A stretch of DNA of 64,000 bases from Ambrosia x helenae (Eukaryota; Streptophyta; Magnoliopsida; Asterales; Asteraceae): the NCBI GenBank assembly GCA_030844895.1, contig CM061233.1:94945719-95009718 (forward strand), written 5' to 3'. Below are positions 22,025 to 35,293 of the stretch, piece by piece. Position 1 is the first letter of the stretch; every line of letters starts with the position of its first letter. The notes under the pieces were generated by a model. The model was not told the origin of the DNA. It saw nothing but the letters and a program-made list of their open reading frames with translations, and searched no databases. A program made the translations under genes and the position numbers.

Positions 22025-22530
22025 TTAATCCATGTATTGCATATGTGTATTATATGTGACTCTTTTTTTTAATGATATATACTGCATATATGTGATAAAA
22101 GGATATGTATTGCATGTGTGCAAATATAAATATGGGAAATCTAATGATATATGTGTAGAAGAATGTGTATTGCATATGTGTATTATGATTGGGCTATCTA
22201 ATGTTATACGTGAATAGGTGCTTATGTTTTGTACTGCATATGTGTTATTCAAGTAAGTTGTATCACACGTGTGCATCAAGCGTGGACTATTTAATATTAG
22301 ATGCATCTGGATGTTTCTATTTTGTATTGCGTATTATGTGACGCATGAAGTTGTATTGCACATGTCCATTATGATTGTGTTATCTAATGTTATGTGTGAA
22401 TAGGTGTTTGTGTTTTGTTTTGCATATATGTTATTCAAATAAGCTGTATTGCGCATTTGCATCATTGTTTGGGCTATTGAATATTATATTTGCACATTGT
22501 TATTAGCGTGAACTAATAGTGTGTGCATAT
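22025..22530 (+). repeat. Subterminal array, left arm, TGTATTGCATATGTG type
   Basis: Repeats of TGTATTGCAYATGTG with variants, including a diverged duplication about 185 bp apart (TTATGATTG, CTATCTAATGTTAT, GAATAGGTG, CATATGTGTTATTCAA). The complementary motif fills the right arm at 23960-24868. Confidence 0.55.
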
Positions 22531-22533
22531 ATT

Positions 22534-22534
22534 A

Positions 22535-22586
<52 letters not shown>
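22534..22586. repeat. AAT microsatellite
   Basis: Uninterrupted AAT trinucleotide run of about 17 units followed by GCATATTATT. Confidence 0.9.
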
Positions 22587-23290
22587 CATATTATTAATTA
22601 AAATTTAGTTCTAACCTTTATTTTTGCAAGTAGGTGCTGAAGAACTTGCAGATAATGACATGAAAAAAACGAAAGCATTTTGCACAAAAGTTATGTGGAT
22701 GAAAGAAAATACATATGTAATATTGTTATCATATATATACTGTTGTACTATGCATATTATGTTGTGTAATTATTGCATATATATGTAGTAGTGATCTTAT
22801 AACTATTCCATATCTCTTACATTTTTTGTCGTATGTAATATTATTACTACACGTTTACTATTATACTAATTTTGTGTTTTATGTTTTTATTGTAGGTATA
22901 ATCGATCCAGGTTAAAAGGCTAAGGAAAATTTTCAAGAAAAACAATACAATTTTGCATTGTACGTGTAACGAATACGTGTGTGACAATGATCTACGCAAC
23001 TATAAAAAATACAAGATGCTATAGAGGTTGCAGCTACTGCGCTGTCAAGTCATCATATGCTGATATTAAACGACGTATTGTTCATCCTTATGCCGAAACA
23101 TCATATTGTGTTGTTGCTGACTGTTCCTTTATACGTTGTCTGATTCATGGATTGTATATTTAAATTCATATATTATTAATGATACCATTTTTTAGACATT
23201 CTTTTACATGTTTAGATGTTATATGTATTTTAGTTTGACTTTATACTATAATTTGTATACATCTTATTATGGATGACAATGTACTTTAGT
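22587..23290. other. Interior of Mutator-like element, gene not recognised
   Basis: Contains exon-like pieces with splice-like borders (for example after a TAG at 22634 and at 22895) but no long ORF. A 40-codon open stretch near 23021-23145 (IEVAATALSSHHMLIL) has no family I can name. Confidence 0.3.
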
Positions 23291-23319
23291 AAAAAACTAC
23301 TGCAAAAAATCTTCAACAA

Positions 23320-23590
23320 AAAATGTGTTAAAAACTGCAGCCAAGTTAGTGCCAAAATGTGTTAAAAACTGCAGCAAAATGTGACAAAACTGCAGCCGAA
23401 ATGGGTCATAAACTGCAACAAAAAACTGCAACAAAAATGTACCAAAATGGGTCAAAGACTGCAGCCAAAAACTGCATAAAAATGTGTCAAACCTGCAGCC
23501 GAAATTGGTCAAAATTGAAGAAAAAATGTATCAGAATTGTAGCAAAAAACATAGTAAAAATGGGTCATTATGCAGCCAAAAATGTCATTC
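23320..23590. repeat. Degenerate ~33-bp tandem array, AACTGCAGCCAAAATG type
   Basis: About eight irregular units combining AAACTGCAGC(C/A)AAA and ATGGGTCAAA or ATGTGTCAAA. The ORFs across it are artefacts of the repeat. Confidence 0.6.
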
Positions 23591-23959
23591 GAATTTAAAC
23601 CACCAAACTAATATTAGCATGCCATACATTCATCCGTTAAACTTGGTACATTACATAAATTCAAAACACATATCCATTAAATCATACATCCAAACTTAGT
23701 ATATAGGTTAAGTCATTGTAAAACAAAATATATGATCAAAAGGACCCAACTAAAAAAAAAAACCTTCAAACTTTTATTCTTGAATGCGACAATTCTAGCT
23801 CGTTCTTCATGTAGCCTAATCTGAGCTTTCCATATCCTAGCTTAGTCTTCGTGGAAGTTAATTGATCTCAATAGACCTGATATCACTTCATCAGCTCCTC
23901 CACACAATGGAGTCTTAGCCAAACCCACAAACCCGTAACCCATTACCTGTAGCATTACA

Positions 23960-24868
23960 CTATGTGAAAAAATGTTCACATTTAACATTGGCTATAACAG
24001 TCACATTACACATGTGAAATACAGTTACATTATATCTCAAATTAAATTACCACACATGTGTATTACATTACATACAAAACCTATTCACACTAAACATCAA
24101 CTAAAACAAGACTACTGCACATGTGAAATACAACTACAAGGATATCTCATATATCCAACATATGATAAGCACATACATCGGTCTAACTTAACACTAAGTA
24201 TCACAAATAATATTATCACACATGTGTAATACATTGAACAATTATAACACATGTGCAATACATGTCAAACAATTCCCCGTTCACTATTAATATTAACTAC
24301 AACAGGCATACTACGCATGTGAATTACAGTTACATCTATAACATATGTGCGTATATGACAAACAAAACATAATATCAATAAACACTATCACAAATTGTAC
24401 TATCACACATGTGTAATATATACACATTAATAACACATGTGTTGTACATTACATACAAATAATGTTCACATTTAACATTGGCTAGAACAGTCGCATTTCA
24501 CATGTGAAATACAATTACATTACATATGTAATATATGGAAACACATGACAAACAAAACATTGTATCATTTTAACATTAACTATCACAAATTAAATTATCA
24601 CACGTGTATAATACATTAAACATTTATAACACATGTGTAGTACATTACATACAAAGCCTATTCACACCTAACGTCAACTAAAACAAGCCTACTACGAATG
24701 TGAACTTCAATTATATATATCACATACGTGGAACGTATGACAAGCACACCAGTTTAACTTAACACTAACTATCACAAATAATATTATCACACATGTGTAA
24801 TACATGGAACAATTATCACACCTGTGTGATACACTGTATACAAAGCCTGTTCATTGTTAACATTAGTT
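23960..24868 (-). repeat. Subterminal array, right arm, CACATGTGTAATACA type
   Basis: Units of ~150-180 bp containing CACACATGTGTAATACATT and ACATGTGAAATACAATTACA, with the palindrome CACATGTG recurring roughly ten times. Inverse of the left-arm motif. Interrupted at 24868 by copia element A and resumed at 55392. Confidence 0.6.
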
Positions 24869-24873
24869 GAAAT

Positions 24874-25128
24874 TGTTGGAGATGTTGCCTTCAGCCCACT
24901 TATAGGCCCAGTCGTTTGAAGCCCAGTATGATTAACTTGTTGAGCAAGATTAGCATAGGGTTTTAACCCTAATTTAGGCCTATAAATAATCTCTTGTACT
25001 TGTAATATTAGTATCACTCAATAAAGCAATACCCCAGTTGCCCCCGTGGACGTAGGTCAGTTTAGACCGAACCACGTAAATACTTGTATTCGTGTGCGCG
25101 TGCGTGTGTGTGTTTTACGATCCTAACA
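24874..25128 (+). repeat. 5' LTR of copia A
   Basis: 255 bp. TATAAATA at 24981-24988 with CAATAAAGC (polyadenylation-like) about 40 bp downstream. Alternating GT run near the end. Confidence 0.92.
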
Positions 25129-25751
25129 ACTGGTATCAAAGCTCAGGCTCTAGATCAGATCGAAGAGAAAAACACATACCAGTAACCACCTCAGCCAACC
25201 ACCACCTCTGCCGTCACCCGCCGCAAGCCAGATCCAGGGTTCCGGTCACGCGCCCCTCCAACCAGTAACCCTTCTGCCGCTGGCCGACACCCAGTTTGGG
25301 ATCCGTCGCGCAGCTCTCCACTGCCCGACCTCCAGCAGCCACCCTCTCACTCCTGCGCCGCCGCTGCCCTAAGCATCTTGGGGTGTTGTCGCCGGGTTAT
25401 TCAATCCAGCCAAGACCCAGATCAGCCGTTGCTTATTCTTCAGTTCCATAGACTCAGATTCTTTTGTTTTATTGTTTGCTTTGTCGAATAATTGCAAAAG
25501 AAAGAAGCCAACTAAAGGACAAAAAAAGCCCCCATCCTTTTTGTATGGTTTTGGTACAGGTTATAGAAGAAAAGAAATAAATATTTATATATTTGTTTCT
25601 TTTTTTTGGTTTGTGTCATTCAAAGACAAAAGAAGGATATTATATTATTTTGGTAGTGAAAGCCAAGGTAGAGGGGTTAAGACTTGTTAGTTGTTTTGTT
25701 TGTTGGTTTATCTAAATTCTTTGGCTAGTTGTCCTAGATTCAGAAGAGATA
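25129..25751 (+). other. Leader of copia A with PBS
   Basis: PBS at 25131, then a C-rich untranslated tract (25190-25400) and a T-rich tract. No ORF I accept; a 72-aa frame at 25472 lacks any family feature. Confidence 0.7.
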
Positions 25752-27244
25752 ATGTCTGAAGAAGGAAAAGTCGAAGTGGAGAAGTTTGATGGGAAGAATT
25801 TTGGATGGTGGAAGATGCAAATCAAGGATTTGCTTATACAGAAGGAGTTAGATGCTGCACTAGACCCTCCCCCTGAGACCATAACGAAAGAATGGAAAAA
25901 TCTTGACAAGAAAGCACAGTCATCGATTAGGCTTGCTCTTTCCATGAATGTAGCTTACAACATTCTGGAACAAACCACATCGCGTGGGATTATGGAAGCT
26001 TTGTCAGACATGTACGAGAAGCCGTCTCCTGCGAACAAAGTATTTCTGATTCGGGAGTTAGTCAATATTCGTATGAAAGAGGGAAGTTCTGTTACTGAGC
26101 ATATTAATTTATTTAAATCACACTTGACACGTTTGTCTTTTGTGAATTTTAAGATAGATGATGAATTGCAGGCTTGTCTATTGTTATCCTCATTACCTGA
26201 CAGTTGGTCAGGCACAATCACAGCAGTCACAGGGTCAGTTGAGACTCTCAGTTTTGGAAGAGTTCGTGATTTGTTACTGAATGAGGATTCTAGAAGAAGG
26301 AACAATGGAGAATCAAGCTCGTTGCTCAGTATTAAAGGAAGAGGGAGAAGTAGTAATAGAGGAGGAAATAAGGGTAGGTCAAAGTCAAAACGCAGGAGCA
26401 AGTCAAGACCTGGAAAGCCAAGGAAAGATGTACAGTGTTGGAACTGTAAGGAGTTTGGGCATTTCAGAAGTCAGTGTTCTAAACCTGCGAGAGAGAAAAA
26501 GGAGGTGAATGCTACTACATCCTCAGACTCAGAGGATGCTCTTATTTGCTGTATTGAGAGTTCTGTTGAAGACTGGATTATGGATTCAGGAGCGTCTTTC
26601 CATGCTACTTTTAGCACGAAGAAGATGAAGAATCTGCGAACAGGTAACTTTGGTAAAGTTCGTTTGGCTAATAATCAGAGTCTTGATATTACAGGAATCG
26701 GTGACATAGACCTTAAAACTCCATTGGGAACCATTTGGACCTTGAAGAATGTTCGGGTCATTCCTGGTTTGAAGAGGATGCTTATATCCATCGGTCAGCT
26801 TGATGATCAGGGATATGATGTTCACTTTGGTAGTGGACAATGGAGAGTTGTTAAGGGCAGTATGGTAGTTGCTAGAGGCAAGAAGAGAGGTAGTTTGTAC
26901 ATGGTTGAAGCATCAGTTGATGCAGTGAACGCAGTATCGAGTGACCAGAGTCAGACAAAGTTATGGCATCAAAGACTCGGGCACATGAGTGAAAAGGGGA
27001 TGAAGATGCTTGTTGCCAGGGGAAAACTTCCAGAGTTGAAGAAGGTCGAGTCAGAATTTTGTGAACCGTGCATCCTAGGCAAGAAAAAGAAGGTGACTTT
27101 TGTGAAGACTGGGAGAGCACCGAAAGCTCAGAAATTGGAGCTTATTCACTCAAATGTATAGGGACCGACATCAGTAGCTTCACTTGGAGGTTCTCGCTAC
27201 TTTGTGACCTTCATAGATGATTCAACACGCAAGGTATGGGTTTA
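25752..27244 (+). pseudogene. Copia A Gag-protease-integrase N-terminal part
   Basis: Starts MSEEGKVEVEKFDGKNF, typical of Tork/Tnt1-like Gag. Gag core about residues 1-190, basic linker, CCHC knuckle CWNCKEFGHFRSQC (about 226-239), protease motif WIMDSGASFHAT (about 277-288), then the integrase zinc domain LWHQRLGHMSEKGM with CEPC. An in-frame TAG at 27159-27161 sits where a Trp is expected before GPTSVAS. The frame then continues to FVTFIDDSTRKVWVY, where element B starts at 27245. The integrase catalytic core is therefore incomplete. Confidence 0.9.
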
Positions 27245-27941
27245 TGTTGGATCAGTATTGCTCTTTTGTATGAACTTGCTAGTGAACACTTAGGTGTTTA
27301 GCAAGTTCTTGATCAGTGATAGCACAGCGGAATGTTATGAGTTTAAAGCTACACTTATCAACAGGAGTTATCACTCCCCGTGGATTGAAAAACTAATAAA
27401 TGATAAGTATTTATTGAGAATCTAAGTATTGAATGAGAATGAAACACTTAGACAGATTCTCAATAAATATGAAATGGAAATAACAATAATATGTGTTGAA
27501 GGATTTTTGTATTAAAATCAATGTCTAAAACAGAGGGATGAACCCTTCTATTTATAGACTTTACAAATACATGAACCTTGCCAAAAAGCAAGTTCAGAAA
27601 CAAGTTGCAACAAGTTGCAGTCTTGGAACTTGTACATAAAGCAAAAAGTAATACTAAAGTAATAAACTACTGATACAAAAAGGCGGTGGAAAAGATCTTC
27701 ACATAAGTACTGATGAATGACAAACTACTGATGAATAGTTTGTCTTCAGTAGTTCTTCAGTAGAAGTGTCTGGTTTGAACTTCAGAACTTCTGATGACTT
27801 CTCTTATTCAGCACTTGTGGAATCTCTTCTTCAGCAGTTTGATCTTTCTTCTTCAGCAGTTCTATACTTAGAATATTTTTTCAGAAGTGAATTAGACTAA
27901 GGTTTGCAAAAGTGGTTTCACCAATCCTTTTTGTCCTAACA
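27245..27941 (-). repeat. 3' LTR of Sirevirus B
   Basis: 697 bp. In sense orientation it starts TGTTAGGACAAAAAGG and ends CTGATCCAACA; TATAAATA is on the minus strand at 27549-27556. Contains many AACTACTGAAG/AACTTCTGATG copies. Confidence 0.9.
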
Positions 27942-27982
27942 ATCTCCCCCTGGATTGATGAAGCCAAAACCTTACTAATTCC

Positions 27983-30900
27983 TTATTGTTCTTTTCTGTC
28001 CTTCACAATTTTCCATATTCCTTTGAACATGGAATTCTTCAGCTGGTTCAGCTGTTCATCAGTGAGAGACCCTTTCTGTGGTTCTAGATGTTGGATTGTA
28101 AGCAAGTCTTTAGTTGATAGCTTCTTCAGATCATTCATCGACCTATAGGCCCTGCTTGTCTGATCTCTTCTTGTCACAAGTACTGAGTTGTTATCAGTAA
28201 AGGACCATCTGATGATTGGTACCTTAGACTTGTCAAAGTCTAAAGTGTAGGGAACCATGGTGGTACCCTGGGATTCTCCTGAGTGTTGGATGTTTTCAAC
28301 TTCAGTGACTCTCAGGTGGGATTCACTTCCTTGTTGTTGTTGCATCACATTAGGTAGTTGAAAGGTTGGTAAATGATGTTCAGTAACTACCTTAGTGTGC
28401 AGTTTGTCTTTGATGGTTTTCTGAATTTGATAGGCAAAGGTGGAAGGATCCCTGAATTGTGTGATCAGAGGTTTTTCTTCTATGTCAAAGTCAGAATGGA
28501 CTACTGTACTACCTTCTAGTAGTACCATTCTGAAATCAGTCTTCACATTCTCCTTTGATTTCTTCTTCTGAGTAGCTGGTCTTCTTTGAACACCAGAAGC
28601 TCTAACTACTGAAGTTGGTACTTCAGCAGTTTGAAACTTCTCTGGATTTGCAGCCCTTGCAGCCTTATATTTTCTATAAGTGTCCACTAATCTTTCTTCT
28701 TTCCATTTGGACACAGAGGCTTTTGAACCATAACCATTTGCTACTAACTCTTCTATCATCTGAGCTCTCTTGGCTTTTGTATCTTTACTTGTTGCAAGTT
28801 TGTCTGCAATAAGTTGAGCTCTTCTTGTCAGCTCTTCCATGGAGAGTCTCTTTAATGTGTGGGCTTTGATCTTGCTGTTCTTAGTAATGTAAGACATCAG
28901 TTGATGTCTTTTATCTTCCTCAGCAATCTTGTCTAGGCTAGCCTGCCTTTGAAGTTCAGCTTCATAAGCCTGTAGCTTTTCATCCAGGCTTAAGTCTAAG
29001 TCATCCCTTTCTTCCAGTGTTTTCCAAATCTGATCTTCTCTGGCTTTCTTTTGGGCTGCCACTAAACTCTTCTCAAGAAGTTCTGCTGATTGAGAGAATT
29101 GAGAAGGGTTTAGTACAGTCATAGTTGTAATAGGCCTAGGAGGAACAGGAGTTGGTTGAATAGGTGCAGTTGATCTGGAAGGCACTTGTTCAGCAGTTTG
29201 AGTTTTGGAAGTGTTAACTTCTGATGGGTTGACAACAACTGAAGGTTTGTCAACTACTGAAGGATTGTCTTCAGTACTTTCTGATTCTTCATCAGAAGTT
29301 TGTCCATCAGAGGTTTCTTCATTGTGCCCTTGGGATTCATCAGTCTTTTCAGCATCTTCTACTTCTTGAATAGAGACACCAAATTGTTGGGCCAGTTTTT
29401 CTTTTCTGGCTTGATCTCTTTGATCTCTTTCTAGGATAGCCACTCTTGCCTTTCTCCTGGCTTCAAGTGTATCCATAGGTTCCTTAATTTTCTCCCCCTT
29501 TTTGGCTTCATCTGTTTTTGATGTTAAAGCTTGGGAGAACTGACCTGTAAGATTAGCAATCTGTTTGCTGTTGAAGTCAATCTTGTTGGACAGATCATTC
29601 ATCTTTGTCTGTATCACCCCAAATTGGTTCTTCATGGACAGCTCCCAGTTAGCTGTGTATGTTTGGAAGTGATTCTTGATGAGGGTGTTCAACATATGGT
29701 ATAAGGGACCATCTGGGCTGCATAGCTGGTTCATGTCTATGCTTGTTTGCCCAGGGAATTGGGTAGGCATTTGTAGTGAGGGGTGTGTTTTTGGTTGATC
29801 TTCTTGTTGTACAGAAGATGCCACTCTAGGGGAATCAGGGATTGAGTGGTCTTTAACCTGATCTGGTGTGACTAGCTTCTTGAGCATAGATACACCAGGT
29901 GCAGGACCTTCACTTGTAGCCGTCAATTCAGTAGTTTGGTGTTTTGAAACATCATCCAAGTCAATGGAATCATCTGAATCCCTGATTACATCCTCAATGA
30001 GGACTGTATCAGTTACATCATGAGCTGAGCCCAACTCAGTTGTCTCATGTACCTCTTTTTCTTGGTTCAGAGGATTTCCTACCTCAGGCATTAAGCCTTC
30101 ATCAGTAGTTGCCACAGTTGAGGTCTTAGCTATGTTACTTCTATCCTCAGGTCCACCACTGGGTGGTAAATGAGTAGTAGCAGCCTCAAAAGTACCAAGA
30201 GTTTCTAAGTTTGGGCTTAGAGACCCTGGTTCATCCTCATCTCTTTGGTTAGGGCTTTGAGTGTCCACATCCATGTCAAATTCTGAGGTTATGTCCCCTG
30301 TTTGATGTGGTTGTTGGGGACTGACATGTGTGGATGGGACTTTCTCTTTTAGCCCAGAGAGAAGTTTGGCTATTTCAAAATCTGGTTCAGAAAGTTGGGG
30401 TGCTGGTTCAGTAGTTTGGGCAGTGGGTTCAGCAGTTTCAAAAGAAGCATCAATAGGAATGGTTTTCTTAAGTCTTTTTCTTTTGAAAAGAATTGTGATT
30501 GGTGCTCTTGGTGGGGTTTGAGATGGATGAGACTGAGAGGATGTTTCAGTCACATATTTAAGAAGTGCAGATTGCACAATAGGTTGTTCAGGCATCTCAA
30601 CCTCCTGAACAGCTTTTCTTTTTGGTTTGGTGGGTTTTTGTTTTTGTACCTTGGGTTTCTTGGCCTTTGGGGGTGTAGGTTTGGAAGATGAGGGTTCCAT
30701 GGGGACTGGTTCTGGTTCCCCTTGGTCATCTTCTGGCCAGGCAGCCTGTTTGTTGTGCCTAGAGTATGCTTATGAGGTTAAGGGTTTTAAAATTTCAGTT
30801 TTACCCACAAGCACCTCATCACCCAGTTCTTTTATTATGCATTGCATAATGAACCTTGGATATAACAAAAACTTCTTTTTAGTGTTATTATGATGTAACA

Positions 30901-31444
30901 CTAACTCATTAAAGAAAAGTTTTGATGCCCTGAAATTTGTTTCATTCACTATTGAATGAAAAATTGGTTGAAAGGTTGAGGGCATCTGGTCATAAGACCC
31001 TGTTTTAGGACTCAAACATATAATTATATAATGAAACAAAAGTTTGTATTTTGGTTCAAAATACTTTTTAAAGATGGTAGCTTGTGAGAGAGTACCTTGA
31101 TAACCACATTCAGTCATGGTTAGGTGGATTGCAGAGTTGTCAAACTTTTCAGGGGTATTTACATCATTCAACCCCAGTCTGTTTGCAAGTATGGCCGGTG
31201 TGATGGCCATTTGTCTCCCTTTGATTGTTGAGTTTAGGGAGATAACCTCATCGTCCACCATCACTGTCTCAGCATTAGCCCAGAACTCATTGAGAGTTTC
31301 AGGATGTATTGGTGGGTCTATTGTGAGAGCGGTGAAATATTGGGATTTGACGACGAGATCAATGATCTCATCGTATTGGGACCAGCCTTCTTGTTTTTCT
31401 AAGTAGGCTCTGAGATTGTGTCCCTGTTTAAGAACTAAAGCCAT
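27983..31444 (-). pseudogene. Sirevirus B third ORF (ORF3), one internal stop
   Basis: Starts MALVLKQGHNLRAYLEK at 31444. Codons 1-224 form a compact domain (FWANAETVMV, AITPAILANRLGL, FHYIIICLSPKTGSYD, FLLYPRFIMQCII). A single TAA at 30770-30772 (codon 225) separates this from a 928-codon open continuation in the same frame to 27983. That part is low-complexity and charged, with Pro/Lys-rich (PKAKKPKVQKQKPTKPKRK), acidic and coiled-coil-like segments, and a C-terminal block with RWSFTDNNSVLVTRRD. No Gag, protease or pol motif and no clear signal peptide or TM segment, so 'envelope-like' is not supported. The N-terminal domain resembles that of element C's ORF. Function unknown. Confidence 0.75.
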
Positions 31445-31973
31445 GTGGTTTGTGTGTGTAGGAATCGAACAGTGTTTTTGCAGGTTTAGGGTTTGAGAGC
31501 TTTCTTGAGAGAGAAGGAGGGAATTTTTGTTTTTGAATGGATAAGTGTTGATAAAGGTATTTATCAGAAGTTTTAAACCGCTTAGAACTTCTTTATTAGA
31601 AGTTTTAAACCGCCTAGGTCAAAAAGCTTCTTTATCAGAAGTTTTAAACCGCCTAGGTCAAACTTCTGATGTGGGAAAAGTCTGATTTGCCCTTTTTTGA
31701 CTAAACTGCTGATGAAGAATTATTTTCATCAGTAGTTCCCACTTTCTCTTCAGTAGTTTTGAACAGCTGATGAGAAATATTTTATAAATACTTTATTCAT
31801 AACTTCTGAAGGTTGTTTTATCAGAAGTTAATCACTTTTCAGAAAATATCCCCATACTGATGTTTTGTTCATCAGTAGTTTCTCTCTTGTTTGTTTTTCA
31901 GAAGTTTTTCAATTTTTGAAAACAGATGTAAGTGAAAAATAAAAAATTTGTGCAGAAAAGTAAAGAGAAACAC
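31445..31973 (-). other. Non-coding interval between pol and ORF3 of element B
   Basis: 529 bp. Near 31555-31665 a ~45-bp sequence with AGAAGTTTTAAACCGCYTAG occurs three times in tandem. The AACTDCTGAWG motif is dense. May act as promoter or leader for ORF3. Confidence 0.6.
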
Positions 31974-34900
31974 TTACAAATTTAGCATCCCTAGCATGGA
32001 TACTAACTTCTGAAATGTTGATGTGTCAAGGGGTTTAGTGAATATGTCAGCTATTTGATTAGCTGTTGCTACATGTTTCACTTCAATCTTGCCTTTTTCA
32101 TAGCAATCTCTTATGAAATGATACCTGATTTCAATGTGTTTAGTTTTTGAGAACTGAACAAGATTTTGAATGATGCTAATGGCAGATTTGCTGTCTACAA
32201 GCAATGGTGTCTTGGTCTCTTTGATTCCATAATCAAGAAGTTGATATTGGAGCCATTGTATCTGTGATGTACAACTTGCAGCTGCAATGTATTCAGCTTC
32301 AGCAGTTGAAGTTGCAACAGATGTTTGTTTCTTTGATTGCCAGGACACTAGACAGTTTCCCAAGAATTGACAACCACCAAATGTTGATTTTCTTGACATT
32401 TTACACCCTGCATAGTCACTATCTGAAAAAGCTGATAACTTGGTATTGCTTGAAGCAGGATACCAAATTCCAAGAGTTGGAGTTCCTTTCAGATATCTGA
32501 AGATTCTTTTGACTACAATGAGGTGTGATTCCTTAGGAGCTGATTGATATCTAGCACAAACACATGTTGAAAACATAATATCTGGTCTAGAAGCAGTTAG
32601 ATATAAAAGGGAACCTATCATACATCTATACATGGTTTGATCAACCTGTTTTCCTTGATCATCTGGTTCAACTTGTGTAGTTGGTGTCATGGGAGTGGAA
32701 CATGATTTACAGTCTTGTAAAGAAAATTTGTTTAATAATTCTTTAACATATTTTGATTGATGTATAAAAGTTCCATTTGATTGTTGTTTAATCTGCAGTC
32801 CCAGAAAGTACTGCAATTCTCCCATTGTACTCATTTCAAATTTTGATTGCATGAGTTTCTTAAATTCATCACACAATTTTGTGTTTGTTGAACCAAAAAT
32901 GATATCATCAACATATATTTGAACAAGTAAGACATGATTTCCAACATGTTTTATGAAAAGAGTTTTATCAATGGCACCTCTTGTGAAGTTATTTTTGAGT
33001 AAAAAGGTTGAAAGTGTGTCATACCAGGCTCTTGGAGCCTGTTTGAGCCCATAAAGAGCTTTGTCTAGTTTGTACACCCACTCAGGATGAGAAGGATCCT
33101 CAAACCCAGGTGGCTGACAAACATACACTTCCTCTTTTATCTTTCCATACAAAAATGCACTCTTAACATCCATTTGATAAACTTTTATTTTGTTGGAAAT
33201 GGCATAGGCCAGAAATAACCTGATGGCTTCAAGCCTTGCAACTGGAGCAAAGGTTTCATCATAGTCAATTCCTTCTTCTTGAGAGTAACCCTGTACTACC
33301 AGTCTTGCCTTGTTCTTTATTATAATACCAGCTTCATCTTGTTTGTTCCTGAAAACCCATCTTGTGCCAATTGGTTGCTTGTTTGGTGGTAAGGGACAGA
33401 TTTCCCAAACCTGTTGCTTGTTGAATTGAAGCAATTCATCTTGCATTGCCTGCACCCAATTGTTGTCTTTGAGGGCTTCCTGGTACTTGTTTGGTTCCAA
33501 CTGTGAAATAAATGCTGAGAAGAGACAAAAGTTGGAAAGCTGGTTTCTTATAAGAACACCTGATGCAATATCACCCATGATTTGATCAAGTGGATGGTCT
33601 TTGTGTTCGATCAGTTGTTGTAAACCACTAACAGGTGTTGGTGGCTCATGTTCTTCAAACAAACTACTGAGGTCTATTATATCTGGTTCAGCAGTTTCAG
33701 TGTCTTCAGTAGTTGCAGGTGCTGAAGCAGATGTTTGAGTTTGTTCCTCAGTATTTGTTGAATCGGAAGTTTGTGAAACTTCTGATGGTTTTGAAGTTGA
33801 CTTAATGACTGTTTGAGGAGTCCATGGTGCTGGATCCTCATCATCAAACCTTTGATCACCATAATAAGTAGGTTTAGATGAAGTGATAGTCTTTTCAGGT
33901 CCAAAATGGAAGCTGTCAAGGTCAAAAAGTTCAGCAGGATGTGCTGGAATGAGAGTGTGTTTTGACTCATTGAACTTGACATTCAGTGTTTCTTCTACTA
34001 TCCTGGTTCTTGAGTTAAAAACCTTGTAGGCTTTTCTAGTTGAAGAATAACCAAGAAAGTAACCTGAGTCAACTTTGGCAGCAAACTTTGAAATAGATTC
34101 TTTAATGTTCAAGATGAAACATTGACACCCAAAAGCCCTGAAAAAGGAGATAAGGGGCTTCATGCCATGAAGAACTTCATAGGCAGTCTTTGAATGTCTC
34201 TTGACAATAAGAACTCTATTTTGAACATAACATGATGTGTTAACTGCTTCTGCCCAAAAGTATAATGGTAGGCCAGAATCAGCTAACATTGTTCTTGCTC
34301 CTTCTATTAAAGTTCTGTTCTTCCTTTCTACCACACCATTTTGTTCAGGAGTTCTGGGAACACTGAATTGTCTAATAATCCCTTTAGACAAACAGAATTC
34401 ATCCAGAGTTTTGTTCCTGAACTCTGTCCCATTATCACTTCTAATGGTTTTGACAGGTAGAGAGTATTGCTTCTCTACTTGTAGAATGAAGAACTTGATG
34501 ATTTCAGCAGCCTCATTCTTGGAAAATAAGAAGAATACCCATGTAAATCTTGAGTAGTCATCAATGATGACTAAGCAGTACTTCTTCTTACCAAGGCTCA
34601 TGATTTTTACAGGCCCAAATAAGTCCATATGGAGTAGTTGAAGACATGTAGTTGTTTTTGATTCTTCAATAGACTTATAGGAGGACTTATGCTGTTTTCC
34701 CTTTAAACAGGATACACAGTGTTCTTCACACTGGTATACTTTTAAGGGTAGACCTCTGACCAAGCCCATTTTTGTGACTTTATTTATGGTTTTAAAGTTC
34801 ACATGGCCAAGTCTCCTGTGCCAGAGATCTGTTTCTGAAGTTGATGCCTTTGAGAAGAAACAGACAGTGTTGTTCAGTACTTTGTCTTTTTCAATGTCCA

Positions 34901-35288
34901 CTGCATAGACATTGCCACATCTTTTGGCTATTAACAAAGTATGATCTTCAATAATCTTCTCTATCAACTTCTGGCCTTCTGGTGATATGATCTTGCATGC
35001 TGTCTTTGTGAAAAAGGAAGAATATCCTTTATCACACATTTATGACACACTTAGCAAGTTGTACTCAAGGTTTTCAACCAGATTGACCTTGTCAAACTGT
35101 ATTTTGCCAGAGGAGACATTGCCATGTCCTAGCACATATCCCTTAGCATTGTTCCCAAAGGATACAGATCCATCTCTTTGACTGATAAAATTGTTTATCA
35201 GGTATCTGCATCCTGTCATGTGCATTGAGCCTCCACTGTCTACATACCAAATGCTATTTAAGCCTCTGGAAACTCTCTGCACAAGATA
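31974..35288 (-). pseudogene. Sirevirus B pol: protease, integrase, RT, RNase H
   Basis: Protease motif WYVDSGGSMHMTG near 35250. A TAA at 35040-35042 (after LLSVS, where CAA is likely) is followed by 1021 open codons: integrase zinc domain (LWHRRLGHVNF, CVSC), catalytic core (HMDLFGPV, IRSDNGTEF, PEQNGVVERKNRTL), a linker, RT (QMDVKSAFLYG, YGLKQAPRAWY, YVDDIIFGSTN with YVDD at 32904-32915) and RNase H (FSDSDYAGC, STAEAEYIA, VDSKSAISI, ADIFTKPLD). The frame differs from gag part 2, which ends at 35294. One nonsense codon and the gag-pol frame change aside, it looks recent. Confidence 0.92.
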
Positions 35289-35293
35289 GCAAA

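Noticed and set aside
23359..23699. Lys/Asn-rich ORFs
   Set aside because: Products of the 33-bp tandem array, no start context or homology visible.
27983..31444. Reading Sirevirus B ORF3 as an envelope gene
   Set aside because: No signal peptide, transmembrane segment or fusion-like region visible; the protein is charged and coiled-coil-like.
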